Position numbers and translations under genes: made by a program. From assembly GCA_021014325.1 (NCBI GenBank), contig CM037472.1, forward strand, positions 28,854,234 to 28,918,233: DNA of 64,000 nt. The letters are read 5' to 3'. The DNA comes from Plazaster borealis (Eukaryota; Echinodermata; Asteroidea; Forcipulatida; Labidiasteridae). Positions 1 through 12,581 of the stretch are shown piece by piece (positions within the stretch are counted from its first letter, which is position 1; each line of letters begins with the position of its first letter). Below the pieces are notes generated by a model. It did no database searches, was not told the origin of the DNA, and saw only the letters and a list, made by a program, of their open reading frames with translations.

Positions 1-469
1 AATATTTAGCAGGGATTGAGGGATAGTTTTATTCAGATGGAGGGGCCAGCGATTATTTTGAATTACAGCTGCAATTACAGATAGCCAAATGAATTAAATT
101 ACAATCACAAACAAATGATATACAAGGGTGGAATGCCCAGCAGGGGACAGACCTGTCAATCATCTTCCATTCTCATTACTTTCTAATCAATAATTAATAC
201 TATCAGCACCAAAGCCGTAACGAACCCAACGGGCGAACAGTTTAACACCACGGAGCATAGTAGGTGTCACCGTATCAGATGTCAGAATCACATTAAAGTT
301 GGGTATGAGATGGTCATACACCTTTTGAAGGGTAAACGAAACAAGAGCACTACTAAAACTTTTCAGACAAGCTAAACGTTTGCAAATGTAAATTTCATCG
401 GCCCTCTGATTTTAGATGCTGTACACGGAACGAGTAAAGTCTGTCCTGAGCCAATATGGCTCATCAGGT

Positions 470-735
470 TTTTTTATACCCGGTTTCCTTGACATTAAAC
501 GACTGCATGAGAATATTTCTAATTACCCCCGGAAAGGATGCCAGTCCATCACAGGTTACTCCCAGCTCTCGCCAGTACCCATTTGTACTCCTGGGTGGAG
601 AGAAGCAATTATGATAAAGTGCCTTGCTCAAGGACACAAGTGTCATGACCGGGACTCGAACCCACACTCTGCTGATCAAAAACACAAGAGCTTGAGTCTG
701 GTACTCTTAAACGCTCGGCCACGACACGCCACAAC
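470..735 (-). mobile_element. tRNA-headed SINE, family A
   Basis: The element reads on the minus strand. The head at the right carries an A-box-like ggccgagcgtttaagagt and a B-box (gttcgagtcc) as in a class II (Leu/Ser-like) tRNA. The body contains the family hallmark aaggacacaagtgtcatgac in inverse orientation. The left end is truncated. Confidence 0.75.
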
Positions 736-921
736 ACGGAACGAGGTCCAACCGAAAAGATAAATATTTTAAAACTTCAGGCGTCACCCTTCCCCTGGTC
801 TGATCACCTTAATGATGTATTATTCATCATCACTGGATGAAGTTGGGATCGAGGCAAGAAGCAAAGGAGCCGCTCAAAAGAAACTCATCATAAAAACGTC
901 CTCTGTTTTTTTTGTTTCCAG

Positions 922-1006
922 TCGGTATGTCACTGCATACAGATTTATGGGTTCAGCCGAGCAGGCAGCATCAATGGAAAATAGAGCTCCGAGGGCCATG
1001 CCATGA
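922..1006 (+). other. Possible terminal exon, unidentified
   Basis: A T-rich acceptor (ttttttgtttccag) is followed by a 28-codon frame ending in TGA (begins RYVTAYRFMGSAEQ). I see no partner exon upstream and no family. This is probably chance. Confidence 0.12.
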
Positions 1007-1394
1007 GTGATAGACACCATTTGCAAGTGTCACTAGCCCCTTATTTTTGCAAGGAGGGCAAAGACCTCACTTGGATTTCCACCACTGCTTTAAGAATTTG
1101 CTGTCATCGTTTGATCGGGATCGGGTGTGGGGGGATGATCGGGTGTGGGGGGATGATCAGCTTCACACCAGGGTTTAATTACACCAAGATGTTCCAGCAA
1201 CTTTGGCTTGCTAAGCACAGAGCAAGCTTGCTCAATAGATTACCAGCCATAATATCATATTTATAACTCTTCTACTCTTGGTAACACTTTCAAAAGAGTT
1301 GGCAAATTATTTAAAGCCACAATTCAAATGCAGGGATTGTGTGTGGTGGCACAACTGTACACAGAACTAACTGTGTACAATGTACATGTGTGTA

Positions 1395-1740
1395 TTGTGT
1401 TTGCATTCATCACATGATATCATATTGCAGGCTGGCATAGTTAATCTATCAGTCAAAACCACAGTAGATGGTATTGATTAGTCTGACAGTAGGAGGGTTG
1501 ACTGTGTATTGTGCAGATACATTTACCATATTATATTGTATTGCAGGCTGGCATAGTTTGTCTATCATTCAAAACAACAGTAGATGATATTGAATGGTCT
1601 GACAGTAGGAGGGTTGACTGTGTACTGTGTAGATGCATTCACCGTGTGATATTGTATTGCAGGCTGGCATAGTTTGTCTATCATTAAAAACAACAGTGGA
1701 TGATATTACATGGTCCGACAGTAGGAGGGTTATTGTGTAA
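1395..1740 (-). repeat. Satellite, three monomers of about 116 bp
   Basis: The block gacagtaggagggtt recurs at 1491, 1607 and 1723, so the spacing is 116 bases. Each monomer has gcaggctggcatagtt and an aacaacagt block. The same monomer, inverted, appears at 42326-42895 and 39789-40045. Confidence 0.85.
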
Positions 1741-2319
1741 TATTGGGACTGGTTCAAACACATCTGTTAGAAACCGGTTTACTACCAAAATACAATTAAT
1801 AACCAAAGAGCTTTACGCTGCGTGTAACGGGTTCACTAAGTATGGCAACATCTTACTAAGCAGAAACAGCTCAACAGCCACAATAAAAAAATTGCACATT
1901 AAATGCTGTACAAACCTCTAGATAATATGAAGCGTCAAATGTATGCTTGCCTCTTGTTTTTTTTTTTTTTCCATGAGTACATCCTAGGTTTTGACTGTAA
2001 ACACTTAAGATGCTAACGACTTTAGTTTTTCTTTGTGCAAGCAGCCGTGAATACCAGGTTTACTACGTGACTTGTGCACTTTTTATGATGCTCTGCCATT
2101 CGATATCAGAATGTCAACTTGGCACTACGGTGTACACAATAATTATGCTCATCACAAGAAATACACAAAGTGGTTATTTGTGTTGATTCCCTTGTGAGAA
2201 ATTTGTGTATACAGTAAAAGCATTGTACCTGGTATTATACTAAGTTCCTAGCAGCTAGACCACGGTGCTGTGCAATTAAATTGAACATAGTTAAACAGAT
2301 CTAAATAGTTCAGTCCGGA

Positions 2320-2480
2320 GTTGTTTCTTGAAGACTCAGTGGTATCTTTCCCTGCCTTTTACCTCTGTGGACCCCGGTTCAAATCCCACCACAGACCGAT
2401 GCCTTGCATGTGGACTGGGTTTTCAGTCCCCACCCAATTGCGTGGGTTTTCCCTAAAACTGAGCATTTCTTCCCGCTTCC
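2320..2480 (+). mobile_element. tRNA-headed SINE, family B
   Basis: An A-box-like actcagtggtatc and a B-box ggttcaaatccc are followed by the family's shared body, gactgggttttcagtcccc and tgcgtgggttttccc. Other copies lie at 33785, 37940 and 51630. Confidence 0.75.
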
Positions 2481-2499
2481 TATTCATCCTGTTATCGGC

Positions 2500-2645
2500 A
2501 CTAATTGTGCTGTTGGATGTGTGTAATGACAAAACATTTCTTGTGGGGGAGTTGGACGGGGAGTTTGTTCCAAAGTCTAAGACCAGCATAGCCGGTAGAC
2601 CAGTATTGAGGCCTGCAAAGTGTTCTTCTGTCATGTTGGTAGATT
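2500..2645 (-). mobile_element. LINE reverse-transcriptase tail fragment
   Basis: On the minus strand a short frame reads YAGLRLWNKLP, the shared Y-x-x-x-LWN-x-LP block found just upstream of the 3' end of CR1/L2-like LINEs. The fragment is short and decayed. Confidence 0.45.
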
Positions 2646-2649
2646 GATG

Positions 2650-4730
2650 TAAGATTTAAGAGGTAGGCAGACGGCAACCTCAGAAAAAGAGTGTTAGTCA
2701 CTTAGCAACGGAAGACTTTTGAGACGATAGCCGGCGTCCACCTCACCGGTCCCTTTCAATTGTTCTCAGCGATGTAAATTTAAGTGATGACATTTTGGGT
2801 GGATTCGTTTTTTGGAAGTGAATTTAGATTTTGCTTATTTTTACGTTTTAAGTGTTGTTGTTGTTGTTGTTTTTTTGTTACTGTTGGTTTTTGTGATTTT
2901 CCTGGCATGATAAGTAGCTGAATATGACTGAGGCCTAGTTCCCATCTTCAAAGTTTAGATTTCCACTTTTCCCATTTCTTACAGCTCAAAAACTTCACAA
3001 CATTAAAAAAGTTGAAAACCAACGAGACGCTTAGCTAACATCCTCACCAGCGAGAATTGTTTTCTTATTATGGCGTTCATACATTAAAGGCCAATCACAC
3101 TCGCAAGTAATCAATACATGTGCGTCATGTATTAGAAAGTGTTAGCATGATGCTTCACTTTACTCGAATTACATGTACACCGGCCTGCACTTCATGACTC
3201 CGTCTCTACAGTGTGAACTGCTGTTTTAATCGGCAGCCCTATTATGTTATCTTTACTGCTTGAGTGTTGTGATAGCATTTCCTTATCAAAATGATATTAA
3301 ATGGAGCCCATGCTTGAGACAGAAAATGACAGTAGAGGAAAAGATAAACACATGCACGCCAAAGCCACGATTGGGCAGAGCAGAGCGGATATAACAAACC
3401 ATGCATACATCATCTTGGAGTGTGTGTGTTTTTATTTTAAGTCCAATCTGAATAACTGTATCAACCATGAATGGCATGAAATTCAACAGCCCACATTAGG
3501 AAAACATCCGACCAATTTTTGAAAGTGTAAATTCTCTACATAGCTTCCCACAGAGCAATGCATCGAGAAAATCAGTGAGCGCTTTATAGAACCAAGCGAA
3601 TATCAATCACAATTTGGCTAAGTGCAGTGTTGTGTACTATCGACCAGATTGTAGAGAGAGGAAAACAAAATACATAAAACATGCCCTGGGGTCTTCTGTT
3701 TTGGTAAAGTATATAATCCCGCGATAAAGCCGTCATGACTACCACGACAAGTAACTCGACCAATTTCCTCGCGGCCTCGCGGCACTAGAGGCATTTTTTT
3801 TATCGTGTTGAAATCCAATTCAACCCTTGCTCTGGTGTTGTTCTGTCAATATTTATCCAATGTAAAAGAACACCCCTCAGCGTCGACTGATACTTATTGG
3901 TACCTCTGACTTCGAGGTCTTTGCACCAGTATTTGCCCCTTTTTGAAATATTGTTTTATTCTTGAGGGTATTTTGGTACCCTCTAGAATGCCAGTGTGAC
4001 GTGACCCTGAACACTGCGGACTTTCCTCTACTCCGTCCTCATCACTCCCAAGTATTTCAACAAGAGGTCAACCTTAGCATAAGAGGATGCCGAGGTGACG
4101 AAAAACTCAACACCAAACTGATCAAGCTATGACCTCATAATTTAGGTCGCTGACAATGCATGACGGACACATGAATTTTAAGGCCCTGTGGCTTTTGAGG
4201 ATCCCTTGGTTTCATTACCAGAAACATTTAAATTAAAAAAAAAACAGAACCAGAACAAAAACAAGAGGTGTTCCGGGCTGTATGCCCGAACACCTAACTA
4301 AACAAATCGATAAATAAATCTTTAAATTTTTATCTCACCAAACTGGGGATGTTTTCGGCTTTAGATGATCACCTCTGGAGATGAAAACGCCATCCTCACT
4401 CCAAAATTGCAATACATTAACCCCCAAACAATTCTTAGAACTCAATTGCCCATCACGCATCAGAATCCAACTAATCTGGTCATCAAAATGATGGCATTTT
4501 CAATTATTTATATAAATCTAAAAACATTAACTTTTATTTCTAGGGGGGTGGGCAGGCTTGCAAGATATATCTACGTCAATCAAACTAACTGTTTGACCTA
4601 GATGTGTTTATTGTTTTATCATTCCTTGCATTACACACAAAGCTCCATGCAGCAACCGACATGCACAGAAATTTTCTGAATAGACTTCTCGTCTGACCTT
4701 CTGCTGCTCCGTCAATGTGCTTTGATGCAC
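2650..4730. other. No gene seen
   Basis: AT-rich sequence with poly-T tracts, a (gtt)n run at about 2855, and a small hairpin at 4266-4295 (aggtgttccgggc with its inverse). Short open frames lack splice-supported partners or protein character. Confidence 0.5.
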
Positions 4731-4762
4731 TGACCTCTGACCTTTGACCCACCTATGACCCA
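4729..4762 (+). promoter_or_regulatory. Clustered nuclear-receptor half-sites (DR1-like)
   Basis: Four TGACC-type half-sites lie in a row, including tgacctttgaccc, a DR1 arrangement bound by HNF4/RXR/COUP-type receptors in animals. No nearby gene is known, so function is unproven. Confidence 0.3.
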
Positions 4763-6944
4763 AAATATTTATTTTATTTATCTATTTTTGTTCCAGTGGC
4801 AACCACCGGGTGTGCTTTCACGGCTGTAACCAGTAACTGTTTCGGTTATTGGACAGTGATTAACCAGCAGACAATTTAACTGAAACAGTTAAATTTGTTA
4901 TGACCGCAAAAACACACCCAAAGTCTTCAAGAGGTCGCATCTTCTTCATCTGACTCTCTTAACCCTCCAGGGAAGGGTTCAATTATCCCCAAGGGAATCA
5001 GCACGTGTACTGTAGCTGCAGTAATAGTAACTTCTTTTTTAAAATTAATACCGGTACAAAAATGAGTGAAGTTGATTTTTATTAGGCTTGCAACTGTTTG
5101 AAAACATTCATAAATGTCCTTGTGTAGTATTCCAGCATTCAAGTCTTAACATTTTTAATTTTTTTTTTTTTTTGCATTTGGCTAATTACACATAACTCAA
5201 TAGATTAGGCCTACATAAGAAATTCCATGTAGTTACAAAAGAAAAAAAATACAAATATTTGGGAGTAGTATTTTCTAAGTTGATCCTTTGAAATGATGTA
5301 AAATGCAATGGAACAGAACTATCTGGCAGGATGGGGTAAATTTAAAAGATTTGAGAGAGTTGTTTTGCTAGAGACAGCTGCATTACACGTGCTTCCCCGG
5401 AGGGTTAATTAATGGAGCCCTCTGCAGTATCACAAATTTTACTTTATTCTCATCTCTATGAATATATTCAATTGCATCTACATATGTAACTTTCTGTGAT
5501 TTACCTTCTTTGGTTTTAGCACTGTGGAAATAAAATCTGAATCTGAATCTAATTCCTTTGACCCATCCATCCGCAACTTTGAAGAACAAAATCTAAGTGT
5601 TTAAACATTGGCTGTTCAGAACGGCCCCTCAACGCTAAGTGTTCTGGGTTCCTTTGGGTGCATTTTAACTGTCTTATTTATTGAACCTTAAGCTTTAAAT
5701 CCTATCAAAAAAAAGACACACACAAAAAAAGTGTCTTGCTGAAGGAAAGAGGCACCGAGGTCAGCTGGCCTGGCCTGAATTTTGAAGACGACACATTTTG
5801 GACCACTGAGCCACAATCACCGCAAGTGGAAATTTGGTATCATAACAAACTTTCATTTAAAGAAATAGTTTCGGATGATATTCAAGATTTGTAACAAAGG
5901 GGAGTGCAGACTCTTTAAGGGCTTCTGATTCACGAGGGAAAAACTACTCCAATGCCTGTTTTTCATAATGGTGCAATTCCAATTCACTGCACTGCTCAGT
6001 AAGGATTAGCATGCTGTGATGGCGATGAAAAGCTTCCTTGACAAAATTGCTGCAATTCAATTTATTTGGCTCTGGAGACTTCTTGCCAGAACTAAAGAAA
6101 AAAAATATATATATAAAAAACCTATTGTGTCCCAGCATGTGCAATTTAGAATACCTCTAACTAACCAAAGAGCAAGGGCCAGACTCAATGCTCTAACACG
6201 CAAATAAAAATCTATGTGAAATACGAAATGTCAATGGAGATCCATCACCTCTCACACAGAGTGTTAACCATGGACAATATATGAAGACTTTACAGTCAAA
6301 ATGAAGCTTCCCTTAAATGAGAAAGATTTTGTTTTGTTTGGACACAGGCGAAACAGGCCAAGCGTTCAGTACTTGAAGGTTGGAGAAAGCCGAAATAAAA
6401 GCACTTGGTTTTGTTTTGTTTTTTTCTCTTCTTCAGCTACTGACATTTTAAATAACTGGGTTCAGCTCCGAGCCTTATATACAGACAACTAGTTTTCTAC
6501 TCATTCGTAATCAAAGATAGATTCAGAGAAACAGGAAGACATAATAATTATTTTAGGACAATTACTCTGTGTTGCATCTGTGCTGTGAGAATGGAAGAAG
6601 AAACCTAGGGCCTCAATAGTTCTGACACTGTTCTCCCTCTTTGAATCCCAGATTAATACTTTGTTTGTCAAACTGATTAAGAGTCAATCATGTGTGAGCA
6701 AACAGATTGATTAATGAGCTGGCTGGGGGGGGGGGGTGGGTGCCAGCTTCCAGGGATTAAAGAAAGGATATAGATTTTGATTAAGAACTACGCTGCTGCA
6801 GCGGTCAGGGAGTGAGGAGCAGGATGGAGGAGGCGATTGAAGTCAAGGGAGGAGGAGGCAGGATGAAGGAATGCATCTCAATAAGGAGGGAGTGAGATGA
6901 AGAAACGATGGAGGGGGAAGCGAACAGAAAAGTAGACAAGTGTT
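4763..6944. other. No gene seen
   Basis: AT-rich sequence. At about 5400-5560 a segment ends in repeated gaatct units (aaatctgaatctgaatct), the style of a LINE 3' end. From about 6725 a poly-G tract is followed by purine-rich sequence up to 6940. No coding exon could be supported. Confidence 0.45.
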
Positions 6945-7304
6945 TAAAGGTATCGTACACGTTTGGTAATGACTCAAAATATATATTATCATAAAAACTT
7001 ACTTGGTAACAAGCAACGAAGAGCTGTTGATAGTATAAAACATTGTAGGAAACGACTCCCTCCGAGGTAACATAGTTTTTGAGAAAGGTAATTTCTCACT
7101 AAAATAATAAAAACTTCTTGCAAGAAGTTTTTATTTCTATCTGAAAGCACACAAGGGTGTTTTTTCTTTCATCATTTTCTTGCAACTTCGATGACCAATT
7201 GAGCCCAAATTTTCACAGGCTTGTTATTTTATGCATATGTTGGGATACACCAAGTGAGAACACTGGTCTTTGACAATTTCCAAACATGTTCAGTGCCTTT
7301 AAAA
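6945..7304. mobile_element. Palindromic MITE, family D
   Basis: It is bounded by aaaggtatcgtacacgtttg and an inverse-type end (ccaaacatgttcagtgccttta). A central hairpin aaacttcttgcaagaagttt is diagnostic. Matching copies lie at 14127, 28765 and 41948, with fragments at 13140 and 27604. Confidence 0.85.
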
Positions 7305-8974
7305 GGATTTTCTCTTTTAAGAGATGGTTAACTTTTGATGAAATAGAAAAGCGATTCTTGAATGGACTTTGATTAAAGTGACAAATGATGGAAAAGAAAA
7401 CTAGACAGTACCATAAGACAGACATAGACACACAACAATAACAAAATAATTTGCAAAGAATGTCTCCTTTTGTGAAATATGTAACCGATGGAGTGGAGTC
7501 ATAGAAAATTAGGGAATAAGATGAAGGGTTTGCATCTTGAGGCGTCATCACGGATAGATAAAATTTAAGAGGAAATATATTTACAAAGAAGACTGGCAAG
7601 ATGTCAGTTTGTGTGCGCGAGTTTATTGATTCTTAATCCAGAGGCTCTTGCATGAACAGTTCAAATGCTTTTGATATGGTAATTTTCGTGTCATTCATAT
7701 AAGCATGAGAAGAGATAAGGGAGTGTGGAATGGAAGGAAGAATAAATGAAGGAACAGTGAGAGGAGAGAGTGAATGATGATGATAGGATGATTTACTGAC
7801 AGAGGAAGGAGAAAAAATTTAACTGTGGATTTATTCATTTTATTAATATATTTATTTCAACAGTTTTTAAAGTTCAACTCGGGGCTGCATTAGACAGCAT
7901 GATTGAAGTGTTGTGATTAATGACAATTGGTAGTCTAGTTCTGCTTTGTCTTTCCCTTTGCATCGCCACATTTAAAACAATTATTTAAATGTATTGTCTT
8001 TTCAGAGCCAACACTCATCCAAAATATTTTTTTAGGCGTGGTTGTGCCCGCAAGTTTACTATTTATAGTTACTTCATATTTCCCAAACCAAGCAAAGCTT
8101 CAAACATCATTTATGTATTGTCTTGTTTTTGGGTTTTGTTCTTATCTTTTTCCAATGAGCGGGTGATGGAAAGCTTCTTGACAAGTTTCTCAGCTCTTTA
8201 GGCAATCCCTCAGGCCTGCGTCTCTGTTTCAGTGCGTCTGTGTCTTTTTGTCCATGTATGTCTCGTTTCCAGGTTATCCTGTTTGTTCCTATTTGCTTGT
8301 TGTTTTCCCACAATGTTTTCTCTGTATTTTGGTGTATTTTTATTGTTTACTGTATTGCCTGATATATTTTCTAATAAATATATAAATAAATAAATATTAT
8401 CTGGAAAGAAAACTAAATATTGGGGAGAGGAAATTTAAAATGAAGAGAGAGAGAGAAGAGGATGTTTTCTGAGGAGACTGGAAAAGAGGCAGGGGTGAAA
8501 GAAAAACATTGGGGCGCATAAACCACAAGATGAAGAGACTGAAATCCAAAGAATAGACAGGCCTGAGCTTGTGAGGAAGATGTGAAATGAGATGTCAAAG
8601 ATGGGGAGCTAATTGATGAAATAAGTGACGACCAGATGAAAGGAAAGAACGTCATCATTCAGAGGGAAAGAAATTATGAGGGATGAGTGAGTGGGGATTA
8701 CAAAAGAATGTGCTGATGGAGAATGGTGACGACACGGTGAGAATGCTCAACACTCCAGCAAGACTGTACTGAGCTTCTTCTTGGAGAGGATAAATTGATA
8801 ACAAAGAAAATTGTATGAGTTTTGGCACACTCCCTCGGGACCAAGTGAAGTACTGATAATTTCAAGGTACTTGGTATTCTGTAATCTATCAAATTAAATC
8901 ACTGATATCGCTCGAATTTGTTTCTATTGTCGGAGGATGAATAAATGGCCCAAAGCGTATGATAAATATTCTTG
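7305..8974. other. No gene seen; strand-asymmetric purine-rich tract
   Basis: From about 7680 to 8720 the plus strand alternates between AT-rich DNA and long A/G-rich runs (gaagagagagagagaagagg and similar). Open frames on the opposite strand reflect this bias and are not supported as genes. Confidence 0.45.
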
Positions 8975-9445
8975 AACAGGATTTGAACCTGTAACCTCTG
9001 GATTAACGTGCCGGCGCTCTACCAACAGAGCTATCTAGCCCTAATGTTTGCAGTCTCCCTGTTTTCTTGTCAACATCTTCATTAATCCGGAGGTTGAAGG
9101 ATCAAATCCCGTTCTCTTCAATTTCTTTTCTTTATTGAACCCAAAATTTGATTAAAATTTACCCAGTCGGTTTCCCTTGTTGTTTATTACATGATATTTG
9201 AAATAAAAAGGTTGCATCCCCTTGCGATCCCTGTACTGCCACTTCAGTGGTTGTATCACAGACTTGGGTGTGATCCCTGGTTACACGGCAGTTTAAGGTT
9301 AAATGGCTTCTGACTGGCGGCCCCTAAACAAATATATTGCCAACATAGGGAGACCGCCAACATGAGGGCTAGTAGATAGCTCAGTTGGTAGAGCGCCGGC
9401 ACATTAATCAAGAGGTTGCAGGTTCAGTCCCGTTCTAGAATAACT
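8975..9445. repeat. Foldback carrying two opposed tRNA-like ends, family I
   Basis: A minus-strand tRNA-like block (about 8985-9045) and a plus-strand one (about 9368-9440) share gctcagttggtagagcgc and aggttgcaggttca. They enclose about 300 bases including gccaacatagggagaccgcc and its inverse. The anticodon loops have substitutions and the acceptor stems do not close properly, so these are not functional tRNAs. Confidence 0.7.
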
Positions 9446-9812
9446 ATCATACACCTTGGGTCATTCAAAAAACAGAGTTTGTTTCTTCAATTTGATTATA
9501 AACCCTCCCAAATCTTCACAAATCCTCTTCAGGATGTTGTCAGAGGGGAATTGAGGACCGTATGCCCATGAAATTCCTTCCTCCATGGTCAGCCCAGATA
9601 ACAATTGCTTATCACTAGGTTTGGCGTACCAATCTTATCTGCATCCACACATTTTGTATTGGAGTGACAGTGGAGAGTTGTGGATGGTTTAGGTCCCCTG
9701 TTTGCAAGTGGGCCTGGGGAGAATTAAGGTTTTTAAAATGTGCAAGTGTGCCTGAGCTGTACCGTTTTTGTCAAACATGTATACTGTTTTAAATTACAGT
9801 ACAGTGTTTAGA

Positions 9813-9815
<3 letters not shown>

Positions 9816-9902
<87 letters not shown>

Positions 9903-9903
9903 A
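9816..9903 (+). repeat. (CAA)n microsatellite, about 29 units
   Basis: An uninterrupted caa/aac trinucleotide run. The glutamine, leucine and cysteine open frames across it are a product of the repeat. Confidence 0.97.
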
Positions 9904-10430
9904 ACCAGAAATTTAGTGTTTGTAACATGACAAGCACTAGTTCTTCGGGTTGGACAAACAAATATAGATGAATACAAGTGAAATTTTGAAAATATAATAT
10001 TGTTGTCATATTGGCTGCCATGATGACCAAAGAAACAAATATTTCACAACTGATCTTCCATATTCAATGATGATGTCATCAATTGAATGTTTGAATATTT
10101 TTCAAGATCTACAGATAGTTAAAAACCATCGTGCAGTTCAGTGATTATGATGTTTTGAGTTTATAAACTTTGAATTATTGTAATTCAAAACCTGATAACG
10201 ATTTGATGACATCATTATACTCAAGATTTGTGTTCAGTTTAGGTTCAAATGCTTCTTGGGTTTCAAAGTTCAGTTCACTTTGATGGAGAAGATGTACTAA
10301 CAATGCTCATGTAAATTTGATTGTTTAAAACAAGGTTTTGCATGAACGGCTGAAGTAAAGAAGCATCAATATCATCACGCACTGCCAGATGGTCTGCACC
10401 TGACTACCCTTCTCTTTTTTGTTGTGGCAG

Positions 10431-10797
10431 TCTGGGTGCCAGCCACTACATGCACGCTGAGTGCAGGAAATACAAAGTTGATCATGTAACCTTTGTTTAC
10501 AAAAAGAGTGACCTTGTACATTCCAGGGCTTTTCTCTTTTCTGGCAGGTAAGATACAACCTGGTCATATGGGAAATTGTACATTTTGTGTCAAAATTTTC
10601 ACCTAAATTCAAGAGTTATCAATGTAACAGCTTAACAAGTTTTGAGATGTGGCCTCTTTTCTTCATACCAAAAGTTGATAAAAATCAGACAGTGCAATCT
10701 CCATAAAATATAAGATTTCACATTTTCTTCCATTGAGCTTTGTTCAAATCGTCCCCGCAGGAAGCCCAGGCCCTGCAGCTCTTTTGTAAACATGTAA
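10431..10797 (+). CDS. Two candidate terminal exons of an unidentified gene
   Basis: A pyrimidine-rich acceptor ending in gttgtggcag (10430) opens a 117-base segment that reads LGASHYMHAECRKYKVDHV and onward to AFLFSG. It ends at a good donor (CAG then GTAAGA). A second acceptor (gtccccgcag, 10760) continues in phase to KPRPCSSFVNM and a stop at 10795-10797. Codon choice looks coding-like and the intron is 213 bases. I do not recognise the family and found no upstream exon, so this may be chance or a gene remnant. Confidence 0.3.
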
Positions 10798-11114
10798 TGT
10801 ATTTCATTGATAGAAAAAAGTAAAAACAAAACAAAAACCTCCCTCTCGGCCTGCAGAAATTGAAACAGAATAATGCTAAACAAAAATGTTATGTTTATTA
10901 CTTGGCCTTACTTTATGGTCAACTAGTGAATCGGTCTTGCTCTAGTGATGCACATGACCAATAATTAATTTGTACACCTGGATGTCTCTAGTCAATTCAT
11001 CACCTTTGATTAATCAAAATAGTACAGATCACAGTTCCTGCCCACGAAGCTAAAAGCAAAGGGTGGGTCTCAGTCAGACATCATCGACTAGACAGGGTTC
11101 TTGTTGGTTGGGAT

Positions 11115-11232
11115 ACTCCCAACTCTAGCAAGAGACCCCTCGCATTATGACGTCCCTCAGCTCAAACAACGCATCCACTGAGGTCAAATCAAAGGAACAC
11201 CTATCATTGGCTGACAGTTGTGCGTGGCCTGT
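11115..11232 (-). repeat. Dispersed repeat shared with 44690-44830
   Basis: The blocks agacccctcgcattatgacg, cactgaggtcaaa and cctatcattggctga recur in inverted layout at about 44690-44830. Confidence 0.6.
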
Positions 11233-11499
11233 ACACTCTTTGCAAATTTCAATTGTTTTTAAAACCAGCAATGAAGGCTAATGCAAGGGGTTATAGTGTT
11301 AGCTCCCATGATAGGTATTCCAATTCTAGACTCAAAATGGCAGAAATCACCCTCAAAGGATGCCTCACAAGTGAACTTAATCGCTGTAGCTCGCAAGCCT
11401 GAGGAAACCTGTAAACAAGGATGCTTGCTATGTAAACCAGAAAGACTGGGGTTAACCCACCCTACTCTTCCACATAAATTGTTCTGATGGGTTATTTTA

Positions 11500-11700
11500 C
11501 TTGCACCACCAACCCTTGTACAAGGGACCTACAGCTTAATGTCCCATACTAAGGACAGAGCAATTATGGTAAAGTTATAAAGTATCTTGCTCAAGGACAC
11601 AAATGCCAGGAATGGGACTCAAACCCACACTCTGCTGATCAGAGATACATAATCACATCTCAGATGCCATTTAGAGCCTAGCTCTCTATCACATGAAGCT
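11500..11700 (-). mobile_element. SINE family A fragment
   Basis: It shares cttgctcaaggacacaa and gggactcaaacccacactct with full copies. Both ends are decayed. Confidence 0.6.
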
Positions 11701-12581
11701 TTGGACTAAGCAACGCACAACATCAACAACAAATTGTTTTAATAACCAGTTGTGGAGCAATGCTGCATAATCAATGTGTTGTTTTTGATTAAGCAAAACT
11801 TGCAGTACAGAAAAGCAAACGAAGACAGATTAATCATGAATATGATTGCATAATGTAAACAGAGCGTCAATTAGTGAGTCACCAAACCATCCAGGTAAAC
11901 TTTCTCCCCGTTCTTTTACCGCACAAAGCATCTCACCGTGGTAATCTGACCAACAACATAAACGCATGTTAAATAATGACTTAACAATACATGCACACAC
12001 TAAATGGACTTTGGCGCAGTGACGTCAATGCCGTAAATCTTCTCCCAGAAAATTCAAATTCACGAGGATTAAAAGAAAATCAATATTCAAAACGTACACA
12101 TATGCTCCTTTACATGGTTGACAAAGAACCATCATTAACTCTAAGTCAGTTGTGTGAGTGACTAATAAGAAGCTATATGGTTATTAGATTTAATTAATGC
12201 GTTTGTCAGACTTCAAAAAAGTGATCTCCGGAGCAGGCTAATTTCCCTCAGCTTTGCCTCGGGAAAGTAAAGCGCCGAGAATCACCTCGGGAGTTGTAGT
12301 TTTAACCATTGCACTCGAAGCAGTCAATATTTGTATACTAGATGCAGTTTTTTTCATTCTATCCATCAAATAAATTATACAGTATTTTAAAGCGGGGCTG
12401 TTCCTGAAAACAGACAAGTTAGTCTCGTTACCTGAATGAGTAGGCTGGAAAGTCATTGCATACAAGTGCATATTTATTGCATGCATAAGCTCTTCACTGT
12501 TTTGAATTACACCCATAGGGCTACATAACAGACCTTTATCATGGTGTGGCCATCTTGAATTTCTCCACTCTGAACCAATGT
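11701..12581. other. No gene seen; open frame of 117 codons judged spurious
   Basis: A minus-strand open frame over 12238-12591 runs into the MITE at 12582. It has no domain character I recognise and no convincing splice context. Confidence 0.4.

Noticed and set aside
922..1006. Terminal exon after a strong acceptor
   Set aside because: Only 28 codons, no partner exon and no recognisable family; kept as a very low confidence feature only.
7213..7599. 128-codon open frame on the minus strand
   Set aside because: Its C-terminal part lies in a family D MITE and the rest is AT-rich with hydrophobic low-complexity content.
9768..10030. Poly-Gln, poly-Leu and poly-Cys open frames
   Set aside because: They are products of the (CAA)n microsatellite read in different frames, with no start context or splice support.
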